Shown: positions 36,465-45,504 of the stretch, piece by piece
Layout: each line of letters begins with the position of its first letter
Position numbering within the stretch: the stretch's first letter is position 1
Assembly (NCBI GenBank): GCA_023515795.1
Contig: JALGPX010000110.1
Location: forward strand, 683 to 46,186
Reading direction: 5' to 3'
Source: Amoeboaphelidium occidentale
Taxonomy: Eukaryota > Aphelidiomycota > Aphelidea
Length of the DNA: 45,504 bases
Position numbers and translations under genes: made by a program
The notes under the pieces: generated by a model
Database searches by the model: none
What the model saw: the letters and a program-made list of their open reading frames with translations, nothing else
Told to the model about the DNA's origin: nothing

Positions 36465-37592
36465 ATGGACAAATTTTCTGTACCCAAGGAACTTCCTTTA
36501 AACGATGGTGCGACAGATGAATATCACAATATACTACGCCTGGAACAGAACCTCAGCAGAATTCCGCCATGCAGGATTGCGAGAGACAAGTACAACAGGT
36601 GGGCTTCTGTTGCAATAATATTAAACATTACTCAACAAGAAAGCACAAAAAGGCAATCTTCTTCAAAAGCAACAACAGAATCTCTTGAATACGGCTCACC
36701 TGTTGCTTTGGCGATATCAAAAGTTTTTGGCAACTCAAATGTTAATGCCAAGATCCTGCTTATCAAGAGAGCTGTTAGAGATGGTGATCGTTGGAGTGCA
36801 CACATGGGACTGCCTGGTGGAAAGCAGGAACTATCGGAAACTGACTTTGAGACATGCAAAAGGGAGACAATGGAAGAAATTGGAATTGATCTCAGTAGTA
36901 ACGAATACATTTTCATAGGACAATTATCTGATCGTCCAGTTATTCTATTCAGTATTCCACATAGAGGAGCAATAATGGGATTATCTTGCTTTTTATTTGT
37001 AAGAATAAGCAAAGAGCCGCTTAGGGTACAGCTGAACCCTTCTGAAGTTGAAGATTGCTTTCTGGTTCCATTGAATCTACTGGAACTTTGTATGAAACAA
37101 CCTGAAATGCTTTACTGTGATCCAGTACTTCGAGAGCATTCTAGCGATCAACACCCTTGGAAGCGTCTACTGGTGGGCAATAATCTGTACTTTCCAACGA
37201 TTTCTCTTTCCAATTCAATTACAAAAGACAGATATTATGGTAAAAGTAATGTCGCTTCTTTATCACTGAAAGGCTTCCAACCTGAACGAGATTTAAGAGT
37301 ATGGGGACTTACTTTTGGACTTATATCTGATCTACTTGATCTCTACGTGTTACCGGATTCTTCCATGAAATCGCTTGGTACTAATGCTCCACGCTTCGAC
37401 TCTTTTGATGTGAACCTGCTGATAACAAAAGTGTTTCACAGGCCAAGCACTATCGGAACCAGATCAGACACAAGCATAGCACCAAGTGAAGAATCCCAGA
37501 AAGCTGTCTACACTGCATTATTCTTGAGAGCCTTCTTGTTACTTGGAACCACAATTGGTGTCACATACAAACGATTCTTGGCAAGATTGTAA
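36465..37592 (+). CDS. Nudix hydrolase, probably CoA-pyrophosphatase-like, tail-anchored
   Basis: A 375-residue protein from ATG 36465. The Nudix box is perfect: GLPGGKQELSETDFETCKRE followed by TMEEIGI, matching G-x5-E-x7-R-E-U-x-E-E-x-G-U. The start was placed at MDKFSVPKE because the upstream ATG 36408 would lie inside the previous gene. Around the box are AHMGLPGG and YIFIGQLSDRPV, as in NUDT7/8-PCD1 enzymes that cleave CoA or its derivatives, but the CoA signature is not clear, so the substrate is open. The C-terminus has a hydrophobic helix (AFLLLGTTIGVTYKRFLARL) that could anchor the protein. Single exon. Same strand as the secreted protein, spacing 14 bases. Confidence 0.82.
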   Translation: MDKFSVPKELPLNDGATDEYHNILRLEQNLSRIPPCRIARDKYNRWASVAIILNITQQESTKRQSSSKATTESLEYGSPVALAISKVFGNSNVNAKILLIKRAVRDGDRWSAHMGLPGGKQELSETDFETCKRETMEEIGIDLSSNEYIFIGQLSDRPVILFSIPHRGAIMGLSCFLFVRISKEPLRVQLNPSEVEDCFLVPLNLLELCMKQPEMLYCDPVLREHSSDQHPWKRLLVGNNLYFPTISLSNSITKDRYYGKSNVASLSLKGFQPERDLRVWGLTFGLISDLLDLYVLPDSSMKSLGTNAPRFDSFDVNLLITKVFHRPSTIGTRSDTSIAPSEESQKAVYTALFLRAFLLLGTTIGVTYKRFLARL

Positions 37593-37739
37593 CTGGAATA
37601 ATTACAATATCGGATTTATTTCTTTAAGGCATAATAGATTTACTTCATATAGTACTGTGAGCATAAGAATTTTTTTTTTACTTTTCATAATCAAAGGCTA
37701 GCATGAACCAATAGGGATACGAATATACGCAAGGAGAGT

Positions 37740-38642
37740 CTACAATACAACTACACAACGATCAGAACCAGCGTCACCAGTCATACCAGTGTCACCAATA
37801 AACGATCTTAACCTTTTTGGTGTAAAACATTTACGTTCTTCACACGAACTCTTCTTTCCCTTCTTTGGCAATTCATTCTTATCCTTCTTCTTGTGTTGTT
37901 GCTCTTCTTCCTCTTGCTCTTTTGTCTCATCGTAGTCCTGATCCAACAACTTTCGATTTTGCTCAGAAGGACAGCCACATCCTTTCACACAGAGACTGAA
38001 CGGATCATAAAGACAAACCATCAGGACTCTTCCTGAATCTTTTCTGATGTGGCCTCCATTCACACCAAAACATGAAACCAACTCATAAACGCCGGAATAA
38101 GCCGAACTTTTACTTCCAGGTGCGTCGTAAATGTGAAGGTACTTCTTGCCATACTCCAACTGAGCTTCATTACTAACTGAGTCATCATCATTGGGAGACA
38201 TAACCAACTGGGCCAAGTAATACTCCTTCACAGCATAATTGCATAATTGATTACCAGCCAATGGGTTCTTGGTCCTCTTGACTGAATTACCGTTACCATT
38301 CGCAGTTGTGATTGAATTAAAGTATGGTGAGATGATCTCAGAAGAGGCGACAATTATGGTGGTTTCCTTTGCTACAGTGCCACTCTGATCATCGACACCA
38401 TCATCACTGCTGCTGTTGCTACTGCGGACATGGCGATGCTTCATCTTCATATGATCAGGAAAGTTGTAAGGCACTGCGATGAATGAATTGTAAATAGAAT
38501 TGGAGTTAATGCCGTAGAAGGGCTGCTCAGAAAGTGTTTGTGGGTGTTGTTTTGAAATTTGTTTCGTCATCAATTTGGAGAAAAGAAAGTTTGTGGAATC
38601 AAATCGAAGTTTAACCAGCTGGCGTGATCGACGCTGACTCAC
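37740..38642 (-). CDS. Unknown protein, basic/low complexity
   Basis: Not recognised. A 300-codon frame with ATGs at 38642 and about 38570 (MTKQISKQHP). The N-terminus is basic, and Ser/Asp and Gln/Glu/Lys runs occur (SSNSSSDDGVDDQ; EQEEEEQQHKKKDKNELPKK). The conserved-looking middle is EYYLAQLVMSPNDD and KKYLHIYDAPGSKSSAYSG, with VCLYDPFSLCVKGCGCPSEQ as a possible small Cys cluster. The last residues are DRCVVVL, which is not a CaaX box (Cys is one position too early). It ends about 145 bases from the convergent Nudix stop. Could be a divergent lineage-specific protein. No intron is obvious. Confidence 0.5.
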   Translation of the reverse strand: MSQRRSRQLVKLRFDSTNFLFSKLMTKQISKQHPQTLSEQPFYGINSNSIYNSFIAVPYNFPDHMKMKHRHVRSSNSSSDDGVDDQSGTVAKETTIIVASSEIISPYFNSITTANGNGNSVKRTKNPLAGNQLCNYAVKEYYLAQLVMSPNDDDSVSNEAQLEYGKKYLHIYDAPGSKSSAYSGVYELVSCFGVNGGHIRKDSGRVLMVCLYDPFSLCVKGCGCPSEQNRKLLDQDYDETKEQEEEEQQHKKKDKNELPKKGKKSSCEERKCFTPKRLRSFIGDTGMTGDAGSDRCVVVL

Positions 38643-39109
38643 ACAACTTGTAACTCGAATCGATCAGCACTGTGTCACAGACTAAAACCGCCTAGGCATG
38701 GCATTTCACAGGAGTCTATGAGTTGTATAATGAGCTTAAATGGATGATAGTCTTTTAAGTAATCAGAGTGAAATTTCAATTGCTTATCATATCACCAGTG
38801 AGAATCACGTGATCAAAGATTATGAAAGCGATTCTCTGACAATCGAAAGCGTTAGATGCAGTTAAGTTGGTTGATAATAGATATGACTTTAAAGGCAGTG
38901 ACATATCGCTAGCAACCATCCTGACTTAGCTCGAAGTCCTTGCGCTAAATCACTAAGAATACTGAAGCAAGATGTCTATAACCAATTAATGATTTCTTCT
39001 TGAAACAGCACTTAAAAAAAGATGAGCCCCTATTAATACCCAGCTGAACCCTTTATACCTCTTGAAACTGTGAAACGACTGATTTACAACCTCTTTTACT
39101 CACTTCGCA
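38643..39109. other. Intergenic region before nitrilase
   Basis: A 467-base spacer between divergent genes. No ORF, tRNA or clear repeat. AT-rich with scattered CAAT-like and TGACTCA-like words (near 38632); regulatory meaning is unproven. Confidence 0.45.
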
Positions 39110-40098
39110 ATGAATAGAAAATTCCGTCTTGCCCTGGTCCAGATGCTGGTATCGGAGAATAAGACTCTGAATTTACAAAAGGCACGCTCGCTTGTAAAGG
39201 AAGCTGCTGCCAATGGTGCGAATATTGTAGCATTACCAGTGAGTTCTATCGCAGTCACGTTTTATAAGATTAAATATTCAGGAATGCTTTAATAGTCCTT
39301 ATGGCACGAAATACTTTAAAAAGTATGCAGAAGAGATTCCAACAGGAGAATCTTGGAGGGCATTGAGTGAAATGGCAGCTGAATCGAAAGTGTTCCTTGT
39401 CGGAGGATCAATTCCGGAAAAGTTCTTATACAGTGACAAGGAGTCACAACAAGAACAGACAGAATATCATAATACATGTTGCGTATTCGATCCATCTGGT
39501 TCCCTGCTTACAACATACCGAAAGATGCATCTGTTTGATATTGATATTCCTGGCAAGATCAAGTTCAAAGAAAGCGAAGTCTTATCACCTGGGCATCGTT
39601 CAGAAAGTTTTGAGACTCGTAAGTCTATCCCAGATTGTCCAGTTTCGTTAATTTATAGCATGGGGCCGGGTCCATATTGGCATTTGCTATGATATGCGCT
39701 TTCCAGAATTAGCATTATTGTATTCAACGTTTGGTAAGGTAAATCTGATGATTTATCCTGGTGCATTCAACATGACCACGGGACCACTTCATTGGGAACT
39801 TTTACAGAGAGCAAGGGCTGTTGATAACCAGGTGTATTTTGCTGCTGTTTCACCTGCACGAGACAACAATGCTGATTATGTTGCTTGGGGTCATTCAACA
39901 ATTGTAGGACCAAGGTAGTGGCAATTTAATTACTCGACAGCTTTAACTTGTAGTGGTGAAATCATTGAAAAGGCTGACGAGAAGGAATCCATAATCTACG
40001 GTGATTTAGACCTTGATGAGTTGGGTCGTGTTAGAGAGTCTATCCCAACGTCTAAACAGAAACGTTACGACGTTTATACACCAGTCAGGAATGCTTAA
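39110..40098 (+). CDS. NIT2: Nitrilase-superfamily omega-amidase (NIT2), four exons
   Basis: Hydrolyses alpha-ketoglutaramate and alpha-ketosuccinamate, clearing transamination by-products. My model is 39110-39238, 39282-39618, 39659-39914 and 39954-40098. Introns are 39-43 bases, and 289 codons are in frame. Catalytic Glu is in [14 protein letters not shown] (across the first junction), Lys in [14 protein letters not shown], and Cys in [14 protein letters not shown]. The second junction gives [15 protein letters not shown]. The family signature [20 protein letters not shown] and [16 protein letters not shown] are clear. Length 288, against 276 in human. The third junction joins [14 protein letters not shown]. 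Conservation across all junctions makes the model secure. Confidence 0.95.
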
Positions 40099-40171
40099 TT
40101 CGCCTATCATTAGAATCAATATCTGAAACTATTCTTCTTTCTGCTCCAGCCTTTTCTTTTTTATAATCGCA

Positions 40172-41086
40172 ATGACGCAACAGCAAAGAGTTCTCTCAAT
40201 TCAGAGTCACGTCGTTCATGGTTACGTCGGAAATAGAGCAGCTACATTTCCTTTACAGTTTTTGGGCTTCGATGTCGACGCTTTGAACTCTGTGCAATAT
40301 TCTAATCATACGCAATATCCCGGAATCAAAGGAACAGTTTTTGATGATAAGCACTTTCTTGATATCCTTGAAGGCCTCAGAAGCAACGATCTGCTGAACT
40401 ATCAATACATTCTCAGCGGTTATATGGGATCCAAGTCATCGTTGGATGCTCTCCGGAAGATTGTCCAAGAGGTCAAGGAGTTCAGTCGCGCGCAAGGTCA
40501 ACAAGCCGTGTATCTTTTAGATCCTGTTCTTGGTGATAATGGTCGGATGTATGTTCCTAATGAAATTGTCCCTGTTTACAGAGACATGTTGGCCTTGGCA
40601 GATATCATAACTCCTAATGATTTTGAAGTTGAATTACTGACTGGTGTCAAGGTCATCGATTCTGACACGGCTAAGGAAGCGATTGCAAAATTAAAGTCAA
40701 TGGGGGCTAAAAATGTCGTAATTACGAGCTACTTTGACTCTAAAGATTCTCGGCTGGTTCTGGTTGGTAGTGATGACCAGAGTGAAACATTTGAAATAAG
40801 ATTCTCTAGGTTGAGTTCTCAATTCACGGGAACTGGAGATTTATTTGCTGCATTACTTTTAGCTCATTTTAAAGAACACGGTTTGAAGCGGGCATGCGAA
40901 AAGACGGTCTCTGTAATGCAGAAAGTTCTAATGCACACAGAAGCGAAAACTAAAAGCATGATGGAAACCAAGAAGGGCAATATCACAAAGGCGTTCCAGA
41001 TGGATGCGATTGAATTGGATTTAATCGGAAGTAGACACGATTTTATTTGTCATGAGCCTCAATTCAAGGCTAAATTACTAAATTAA
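40172..41086 (+). CDS. PDXK: Pyridoxal kinase
   Basis: Phosphorylates pyridoxal to PLP in the cytosol (vitamin B6 salvage). The 304-residue ribokinase-fold protein has the substrate loop VVHGYVGNRAATFPLQFLGF, NSVQYSNHTQYPG, the conserved LLDPVLGDNGRMYVPNE, ITPNDFEVELLTG and the anion-hole/catalytic Asp in FTGTGDLFAALLLAHF. The length fits family (about 300). Single exon, close behind NIT2 (73 bases). PLP made here is the cofactor of the kynureninase 2.4 kb away, although unlinked regulation is expected. It converges with the WD40 gene, 7 bases between stops. Confidence 0.95.
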   Translation: MTQQQRVLSIQSHVVHGYVGNRAATFPLQFLGFDVDALNSVQYSNHTQYPGIKGTVFDDKHFLDILEGLRSNDLLNYQYILSGYMGSKSSLDALRKIVQEVKEFSRAQGQQAVYLLDPVLGDNGRMYVPNEIVPVYRDMLALADIITPNDFEVELLTGVKVIDSDTAKEAIAKLKSMGAKNVVITSYFDSKDSRLVLVGSDDQSETFEIRFSRLSSQFTGTGDLFAALLLAHFKEHGLKRACEKTVSVMQKVLMHTEAKTKSMMETKKGNITKAFQMDAIELDLIGSRHDFICHEPQFKAKLLN

Positions 41087-41093
41087 TCAAAAA

Positions 41094-42323
41094 TCATTTG
41101 GAATAAATCCATACGCAATCTGCCTGATCTGTTGCGACAATGTACTTCATATCATGACTTACAGCAACTGATTTGATTCTTTCGGTAGACTCAAGGGTAG
41201 ATAATTTCCAGACATACTTTTGAGACGTCGATTTCGCATACCTTTGCTTTGACAAATTTCCCAGATCATACACGAGAACATTTCCATCCAAATCTCCGAC
41301 TGCATAAAAAGCTGCTCCAGACTCATCTTTTGATACAGTTCCCTTCATTGTGTAAGCAAGGTCGCCTTTCCATTCTAATCTTTTAATAACATCAGGGCTC
41401 TGTTTGGTGGAGGTTGATAAATTGCACAAGATCACTCCATCATCGCCTGTAGTCTTCAAAAGAACGACATCGTCTTCGATAAAATGTACATCATCAAATG
41501 GGCTTTCAGGCCATCCATCTCCATCAAGATAAACTCTCTGTTTCCTTCCATTTAAATTTCTAATATCCAAAGAACAATCACTATCACCAATAATTATTTT
41601 AGCACCAGAGAAATCTACAGCCACACTTAACGGAAACATATAATTAGATAATTTAAACTCATTTAAGCACTTTGCTCCTTCATTCAAATAAGCATCCCCA
41701 ATATCCCATCGTTTTACTGTGCCATCTTCAGATCCACTTAGAAGAATATTCGGATTATCTGTGCAGAACTTTAGGCAAACGACTGGTCTTGTGTGTCCTT
41801 GTAAATACTTGAAACAAGTTCCAATTTCGTAGTTTATCAATTTTACAGTCTTGGCCTCGCCCGCAACAGCCAACAACCGAACAGGATCATCTTCCTTATT
41901 CCTCACAACCGTCCAAGCCAAGCAGGTAAATATTTCATGTACTTCATCCAAATGAAGATACTTCATAAAGACCTTTCCTGTTTCACAATCGGTAAAACAT
42001 ACGGAGTTACTTCCACATGTTGCAACAACATACTTGCCTTCGTTGTCGTCACAAAGAGGCATAAACGCAGAGTCTGAAACATCAGGAGCCACCATATCTG
42101 CATCAGTATTAGCATCTTCTCGAAAATGTAGCCTGTAACAGAACTTCAGACTGTAACCGCCATTTGGGGAAGTCTTCCGTGCCAATGGAGACAATAGTAA
42201 TTCTTCACCTTGGTCATCTGGGTCAACGAAACAAGACTTCTTTCTACTGATCGAAGAAGCTGATCTTCTATTGCGTAGAGAAGGTGTCGAGTTCTCTTCG
42301 TTTGGACTCGTTTGCACCATCAT
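41094..42323 (-). CDS. LRWD1/ORCA-like WD40 protein (LRR part absent)
   Basis: A 409-residue beta-propeller protein. The opening YVVATCGSNSVCFTDCETGK and LLAVAGEAKTVKLINYEIG, then PNILLSGSEDGTVKRWDIGD, DVVLLKTTGDDGVILCNL, AVGDLDGNVLVYDLGNLSK and VATDQADCVWIYSK follow the order I recall for the WD40 half of LRWD1/ORCA. That protein binds ORC and heterochromatin marks. The Polycomb subunit EED is the nearest alternative, since it shares the VATCGSN and LLAVAG layout. No leucine-rich repeats precede it. The N-terminal 60 residues are basic and Ser-rich, a possible nuclear signal (RNRRSASSISRKK). Divergent start to the membrane protein at 42402. The family assignment is by memory and remains to be tested. 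Confidence 0.65.
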   Translation of the reverse strand: MMVQTSPNEENSTPSLRNRRSASSISRKKSCFVDPDDQGEELLLSPLARKTSPNGGYSLKFCYRLHFREDANTDADMVAPDVSDSAFMPLCDDNEGKYVVATCGSNSVCFTDCETGKVFMKYLHLDEVHEIFTCLAWTVVRNKEDDPVRLLAVAGEAKTVKLINYEIGTCFKYLQGHTRPVVCLKFCTDNPNILLSGSEDGTVKRWDIGDAYLNEGAKCLNEFKLSNYMFPLSVAVDFSGAKIIIGDSDCSLDIRNLNGRKQRVYLDGDGWPESPFDDVHFIEDDVVLLKTTGDDGVILCNLSTSTKQSPDVIKRLEWKGDLAYTMKGTVSKDESGAAFYAVGDLDGNVLVYDLGNLSKQRYAKSTSQKYVWKLSTLESTERIKSVAVSHDMKYIVATDQADCVWIYSK

Positions 42324-42401
42324 AAGGAAACCACAAATTTTGTGAATGTTTGGAATCTTTTGCCAAGCTCATCTTATCCCCACAGTATTCTCGCCATTAG
42401 A

Positions 42402-43367
42402 ATGTCTCCAGTGCTGAATTCTGCTGCCAGGCGACATGAGATCAACACTATATATGGTAGTCCAGTTGAGGCTAATGATCATTTGATGCCAACAGCACCA
42501 CCGATGGATCAAAGACCATCTATATGTGGCGGTGCTTCAGCAAGATCTGATCTTAATCCACCTTCATACACTTCAATGGCTCAACCTGCTGCACATATTG
42601 AGTTTGGAGATGTTTTTGATGAAAGGAGAACTTCGAGCCTTAGCCGTGTTTCAATAGGGACAAGGAAATCCTCATGCTCCACGTCTCTGATATGCCTTCC
42701 ATTCAAGGCTACAACTTGGTTTCACTTATCCTACTTAATTACATCGACTGTTTTTACAAGTATCATTGTGTGCTGGCTTTTGATCAGTCTGGTATTGACA
42801 GTTGTGATGATGATCATACCTCCTTTGGGTTTAATGATCGCCTTGGTATCATTCTCTTCATGGCGAATGATTGCTAACATGGACAGATTTATAATTTTAA
42901 ACCACATTCATTCTAGAACTGTTTCAGATGGTCACTCATCGTCTCAACTCGCAAGAAGAGCAACAATCTCAAGACCACATATCGCGGGAGAATTGGGACC
43001 AGATGGAACTACACTAACAAAAAGGGTCAAATATCTTGCTACAAATTCATATACCTGGAAACCTTTTTTGTACTTTCCGTTCGTTAAACTGCCATTCACT
43101 GCTGTCTCATGTTGCCTATTCTTTGCTCTGCTTCTATGTTCTCTATTTGGAATGTTCTACTGGTTGATACTATGGCAATGTGGTGAAGAATGCACTAGAT
43201 ACATCCCTACTGAAGTATTTAAGGCCATTACAATCTTCAATACGTTTGAAGCATCGCTTTTCTTGATACCAATTGGAATCTTGCTGTTCTTCCTTTCATT
43301 TTTGGTATTAGATATCATATCTGGAATACAGAGACATCTTGTAAAAGATTTCCTGTCTCCATCTTGA
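42402..43367 (+). CDS. Multi-pass membrane protein, unknown function
   Basis: Start at ATG 42402 (MSPVLNSAARRHEIN). The frame is open to 42312 but would overlap the divergent gene. The protein is 321 residues. The N-terminal 100 residues are cytoplasmic-looking (Pro/Ser-rich, SLSRVSIGTRKSS). Four or five hydrophobic helices follow, including TSTVFTSIIVCWLLISLVLT, MMIIPPLGLMIALVSFSSW, VSCCLFFALLLCSLFGMFYW and LFLIPIGILLFFLSFLVLDI. Between the two pairs lies a hydrophilic, basic loop. The pattern vaguely resembles prokaryotic-type 'putative sensor' domains, but I cannot assign it. Single exon. No signal for organelle targeting beyond the helices. Confidence 0.7.
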   Translation: MSPVLNSAARRHEINTIYGSPVEANDHLMPTAPPMDQRPSICGGASARSDLNPPSYTSMAQPAAHIEFGDVFDERRTSSLSRVSIGTRKSSCSTSLICLPFKATTWFHLSYLITSTVFTSIIVCWLLISLVLTVVMMIIPPLGLMIALVSFSSWRMIANMDRFIILNHIHSRTVSDGHSSSQLARRATISRPHIAGELGPDGTTLTKRVKYLATNSYTWKPFLYFPFVKLPFTAVSCCLFFALLLCSLFGMFYWLILWQCGEECTRYIPTEVFKAITIFNTFEASLFLIPIGILLFFLSFLVLDIISGIQRHLVKDFLSPS

Positions 43368-43505
43368 GTTTGTAACGCATCAATAGAATCAATTCAATGA
43401 GCCTCAGCGTTAACAGTTGAAACGGCTCTGTTCGCTCCATTTTTTCACACGAAGCCACATCGCGCTCAATTGCTTTACTTCTAATAGAAATAGCTTTCTA
43501 AAGAA

Positions 43506-45043
43506 ATGATAAATTGGCCTGATGAATTGACAGTTCCTGATAATGAGCAGGTTGGGAACTTATTGCAGAAAATATCGTCCAAGTTAAATTTAAAATCCAC
43601 AGATTCCGAAGCTTTGGCTGATTATTTGGATCAGAACGACCCTTTCAAGGAGACACGAAATGATTTCGAAATACCTCGTAGATGCGATGTCGTGAATAAG
43701 TCGCATGACCCTTCTAAGTCCATACAAGAATCTACTCAGTCTGCGTCAAACGACAAGTCAAAGTTGGTGTCAGAGCAAGATATGACAAAGCCTTGCCTTT
43801 ACTTTTGTGGCAATTCGTTGGGGTTGATGCCAAAGATTACAAAGAAGTTCTTAAATGAAGAATTGGATGTATGGGCTTCCAGGTATGCTGCTAGTCAATG
43901 CTCGTTTTTAAACTTATGATTTAGTGGTGTTCATGGACATTTTCATCATGCTTATGGTAGACCATGGGCTCCTATTGATGATAATGTTGTCGAAGGAAGT
44001 GCTAAATTAGTTGGAGCGCTGCCGGAAGAAGTTTCAATACTCAACTCATTATCAGTTAATCTGCACTTGCTTTTGGTGTCATTCTACAAACCAACAGCGA
44101 AACGCAACAAGATTTTAATTGAGAACAAGGCTTTCCCTTCAGATTATTACATTGTCCAGAGTCAGATTAAGTTTCATGGCTACAATCCTGATGAATGTTT
44201 AATTGCGGTGAAACAGAGAGATGGTGAAGTCGCATGGCGCACAGAAGATATCCTCAAAACAATTGAAGAGCGCGGCGATGAAATAGCACTTGTGATGCTT
44301 TCAGGTGTTCAGTATTTTACTGGTCAATTGTTTGATATAAAAACAATAACTGAAGCAGCGCATAGAAAGGGTTGCATGGTTGGATTTGATCTGGCTCATG
44401 CAGTAGGTAATGTTGTGCTGAAGTTGCATGAATGGAATGTTGATTTCGCTGCGTGGTGTTCTTACAAATATTTGAATAGTGGTCCTGGTTCGATATCTGG
44501 AATTTTTGTGCACAAGAATCATCACACCGCCGAGTTGAAACGATTGGCTGGGTGGTGGGGTAACAAGGAAGAAACAAGATTTCAAATGAGACCAGGTAAT
44601 CTTAATTGAGTTATGATTTAAGTTTATGTTTAGAGTTTGATCCGATTCTTGGCGCTAATGGTTACAGAATGTCTAATCCCTGTGTCATGGCTGTAGTTTC
44701 CCTTTTGGGCAGTCTTGAAGTGTTTAAAAAGACTTCTATTGAAGAGCTGAACAAGAAGTCTCGTGTTCTGACAGGATATTTGGAGTATCTGATTCTTAAT
44801 GATCCTTTGTTGAGCAAGAAAGTTAAAATCATCACACCTTCAGATCCAAGACAGAGAGGCTGTCAGTTATCGCTTGTTTTAGATGGCAACTTAAAGGCGA
44901 TCTTTGAAAAGCTCTCCAATGCTGGTGTTGTTTGCGACAAGAGGGAGCCAGATTGTATTCGCGTGGCGCCTGTTCCCCTGTACAACACTTTTAAAGACGT
45001 TTATGAGTTTGTGGTAATTTTGAGGTGCAGTTTAGCTGCATAA
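43506..45043 (+). CDS. KYNU: Kynureninase, three exons
   Basis: PLP enzyme of the kynurenine pathway: cleaves 3-hydroxykynurenine (or kynurenine) to 3-hydroxyanthranilate (anthranilate) plus alanine, towards NAD. My model is 43506-43882, 43925-44595 and 44634-45043. Introns are 42 and 38 bases, and 486 codons close. PLP-binding features: [24 protein letters not shown] (first junction), [25 protein letters not shown] with the PLP-contacting Asp, and the Schiff-base Lys in [12 protein letters not shown]. The second junction restores [20 protein letters not shown]. Length 485 (family about 450-465). Residues 45-100 look like an extra variable insert before the core. A Fanzor 3' end lies 220 bases downstream, in opposite orientation. 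Confidence 0.95.
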
Positions 45044-45174
45044 AACGATCTCGATTACAGTATTTTCCTGAAAGTAAGCAAGGCGATTAAAACAAAATAA
45101 AAAATGACCTTGATCAATTCCAAGAAAAACACTGTACACAAAAGCACCCATCACCATATTACTACAGTGATGAG

Positions 45175-45290
45175 CTATCGCTGATCATGGCTTTCATGAG
45201 AGTCATCTTTGGCTGCCTCCGCCTAGACTTCTCCACCATGACCACATGAGGCTGTTGTTGTTTCAGTTACCATGCGGGTTTCCCCTTCGG
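45175..45290 (-). ncRNA. Candidate Fanzor guide RNA scaffold, copy 2
   Basis: Downstream of the second Fanzor stop on the minus strand. The stem arms GCCTC and GAGGC (45248-45252 and 45215-45219 on plus) enclose 28 bases, as in copy 1. The flanks CTAGGCGGAGGCAGCCAA and GATCA..GCTTTCAT are conserved, while the first hairpin of copy 1 is not retained. Same inference as for copy 1. Boundaries are uncertain. Confidence 0.5.
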
Positions 45291-45504
45291 AACGCTTCAG
45301 GCCTGTAACCACCATTAGCATTCATATGAAGGAAAACGCGCATGATATTCCTGGGTGCATTGACATCTCGATTCCAGCGGGTCCAGCAGTTGTTATTGTT
45401 GCAACTCTTGATCGACCAGAATCGAGACTGAACCAGTTCATGATCACACAACGAGCACATCTTGCTCGTCCTGAACTCAGGCACCAACCTCGCCCTTGTT
45501 CTTC
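45263..45504 (-). CDS. Fanzor C-terminus, copy 2 (5' part off window)
   Basis: The open frame continues to the right edge. The last 80 residues carry the zinc ribbon and RuvC-III end: VPEFRTSKMCSLCDHELVQS, CNNNNC, WNRDVNAPRNI, and a C-terminus extended by PHGN relative to copy 1. About 59 of 74 aligned residues match copy 1 by eye. No stop or frameshift is visible in this part, so it could belong to an intact gene. It sits tail-to-tail with kynureninase. Confidence 0.8.
   Translation of the reverse strand, partial: RTRARLVPEFRTSKMCSLCDHELVQSRFWSIKSCNNNNCWTRWNRDVNAPRNIMRVFLHMNANGGYRPEAFRRGNPHGN

Noticed and set aside
37740-38642. CaaX prenylation box at the C-terminus
   Set aside because: The Cys is one residue too far from the end (CVVVL), so it does not fit the motif.
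38643-39109. tRNA or snoRNA gene in the intergenic region
   Set aside because: No B-box/T-loop pair, cloverleaf or C/D box pair could be found by eye. A tRNAscan-SE or snoRNA scan would settle it.

Overview
The window is nuclear DNA of a eukaryote, most likely an early-diverging fungus. Genes are monocistronic on both strands, with few, very short GT-AG introns (36-55 bases) and compact intergenic spaces. The fungal assignment rests on an MDM12-type ERMES subunit, a GPI-anchored secreted protein with a Ser/Thr stalk, and a Crinkler-like nuclease gene, beside deep-branching features such as tubby, coactosin, an LRWD1-like WD40 protein and Fanzor genes. I cannot name the species. Stops of all three kinds are used, so the standard code applies.

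Layout. 1-708: Crinkler-like PD-(D/E)XK gene running off the left edge. 1.6-10.3 kb: a signal-peptide protein with a BTB-like C-terminus, D-3-phosphoglycerate dehydrogenase, a DUF985 cupin, a four-exon OSR1/SPAK-like STE20 kinase and the 75-kDa complex I subunit. 10.3-12.2 kb: an unrecognised gene convergent with YTM1/WDR12. 12.35-15.5 kb: a degraded, probably chimeric Fanzor locus (eukaryotic TnpB-like, RNA-guided nuclease family) with a structured 3' flank. 15.5-18.7 kb: repeats and assembly joins with decayed ORFs. 18.7-27.2 kb: coactosin (six tiny exons), TLDc protein, MDM12, tubby-like protein, GPI-anchored HExxH protein, phosphoserine phosphatase and a zinc alcohol dehydrogenase. 27.6-38.6 kb: peroxisomal acyl-CoA oxidase, two Golgi-type type II membrane enzymes (O-fucosyltransferase-like and sulfotransferase), CAF-1 p60, a secreted Cys-rich protein, a Nudix hydrolase and an unknown protein. 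39.1-45.0 kb: Nit2 amidase, pyridoxal kinase, LRWD1-like WD40 protein, a multi-pass membrane protein and kynureninase. 45.18-45.5 kb: the 3' end of a second Fanzor.

How the genes relate. Most are unlinked housekeeping genes. PGDH and phosphoserine phosphatase are two steps of serine synthesis, and pyridoxal kinase supplies the cofactor of kynureninase, but no true clustering is implied. The most interesting system is Fanzor. The two copies share about 80% of their last 74 residues. They also share a non-coding 3' flank holding a stem with the same arm sequence and the same 28-base loop, as expected of a guide-RNA (omega/fRNA) scaffold at the element end.

Caution: ten single N characters mark contig joins. 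Around most of them the sequence repeats, either as an overlap left unmerged (alleles or paralogues). The internal duplications in the kinase and in the Fanzor should not be read as biology without checking reads.
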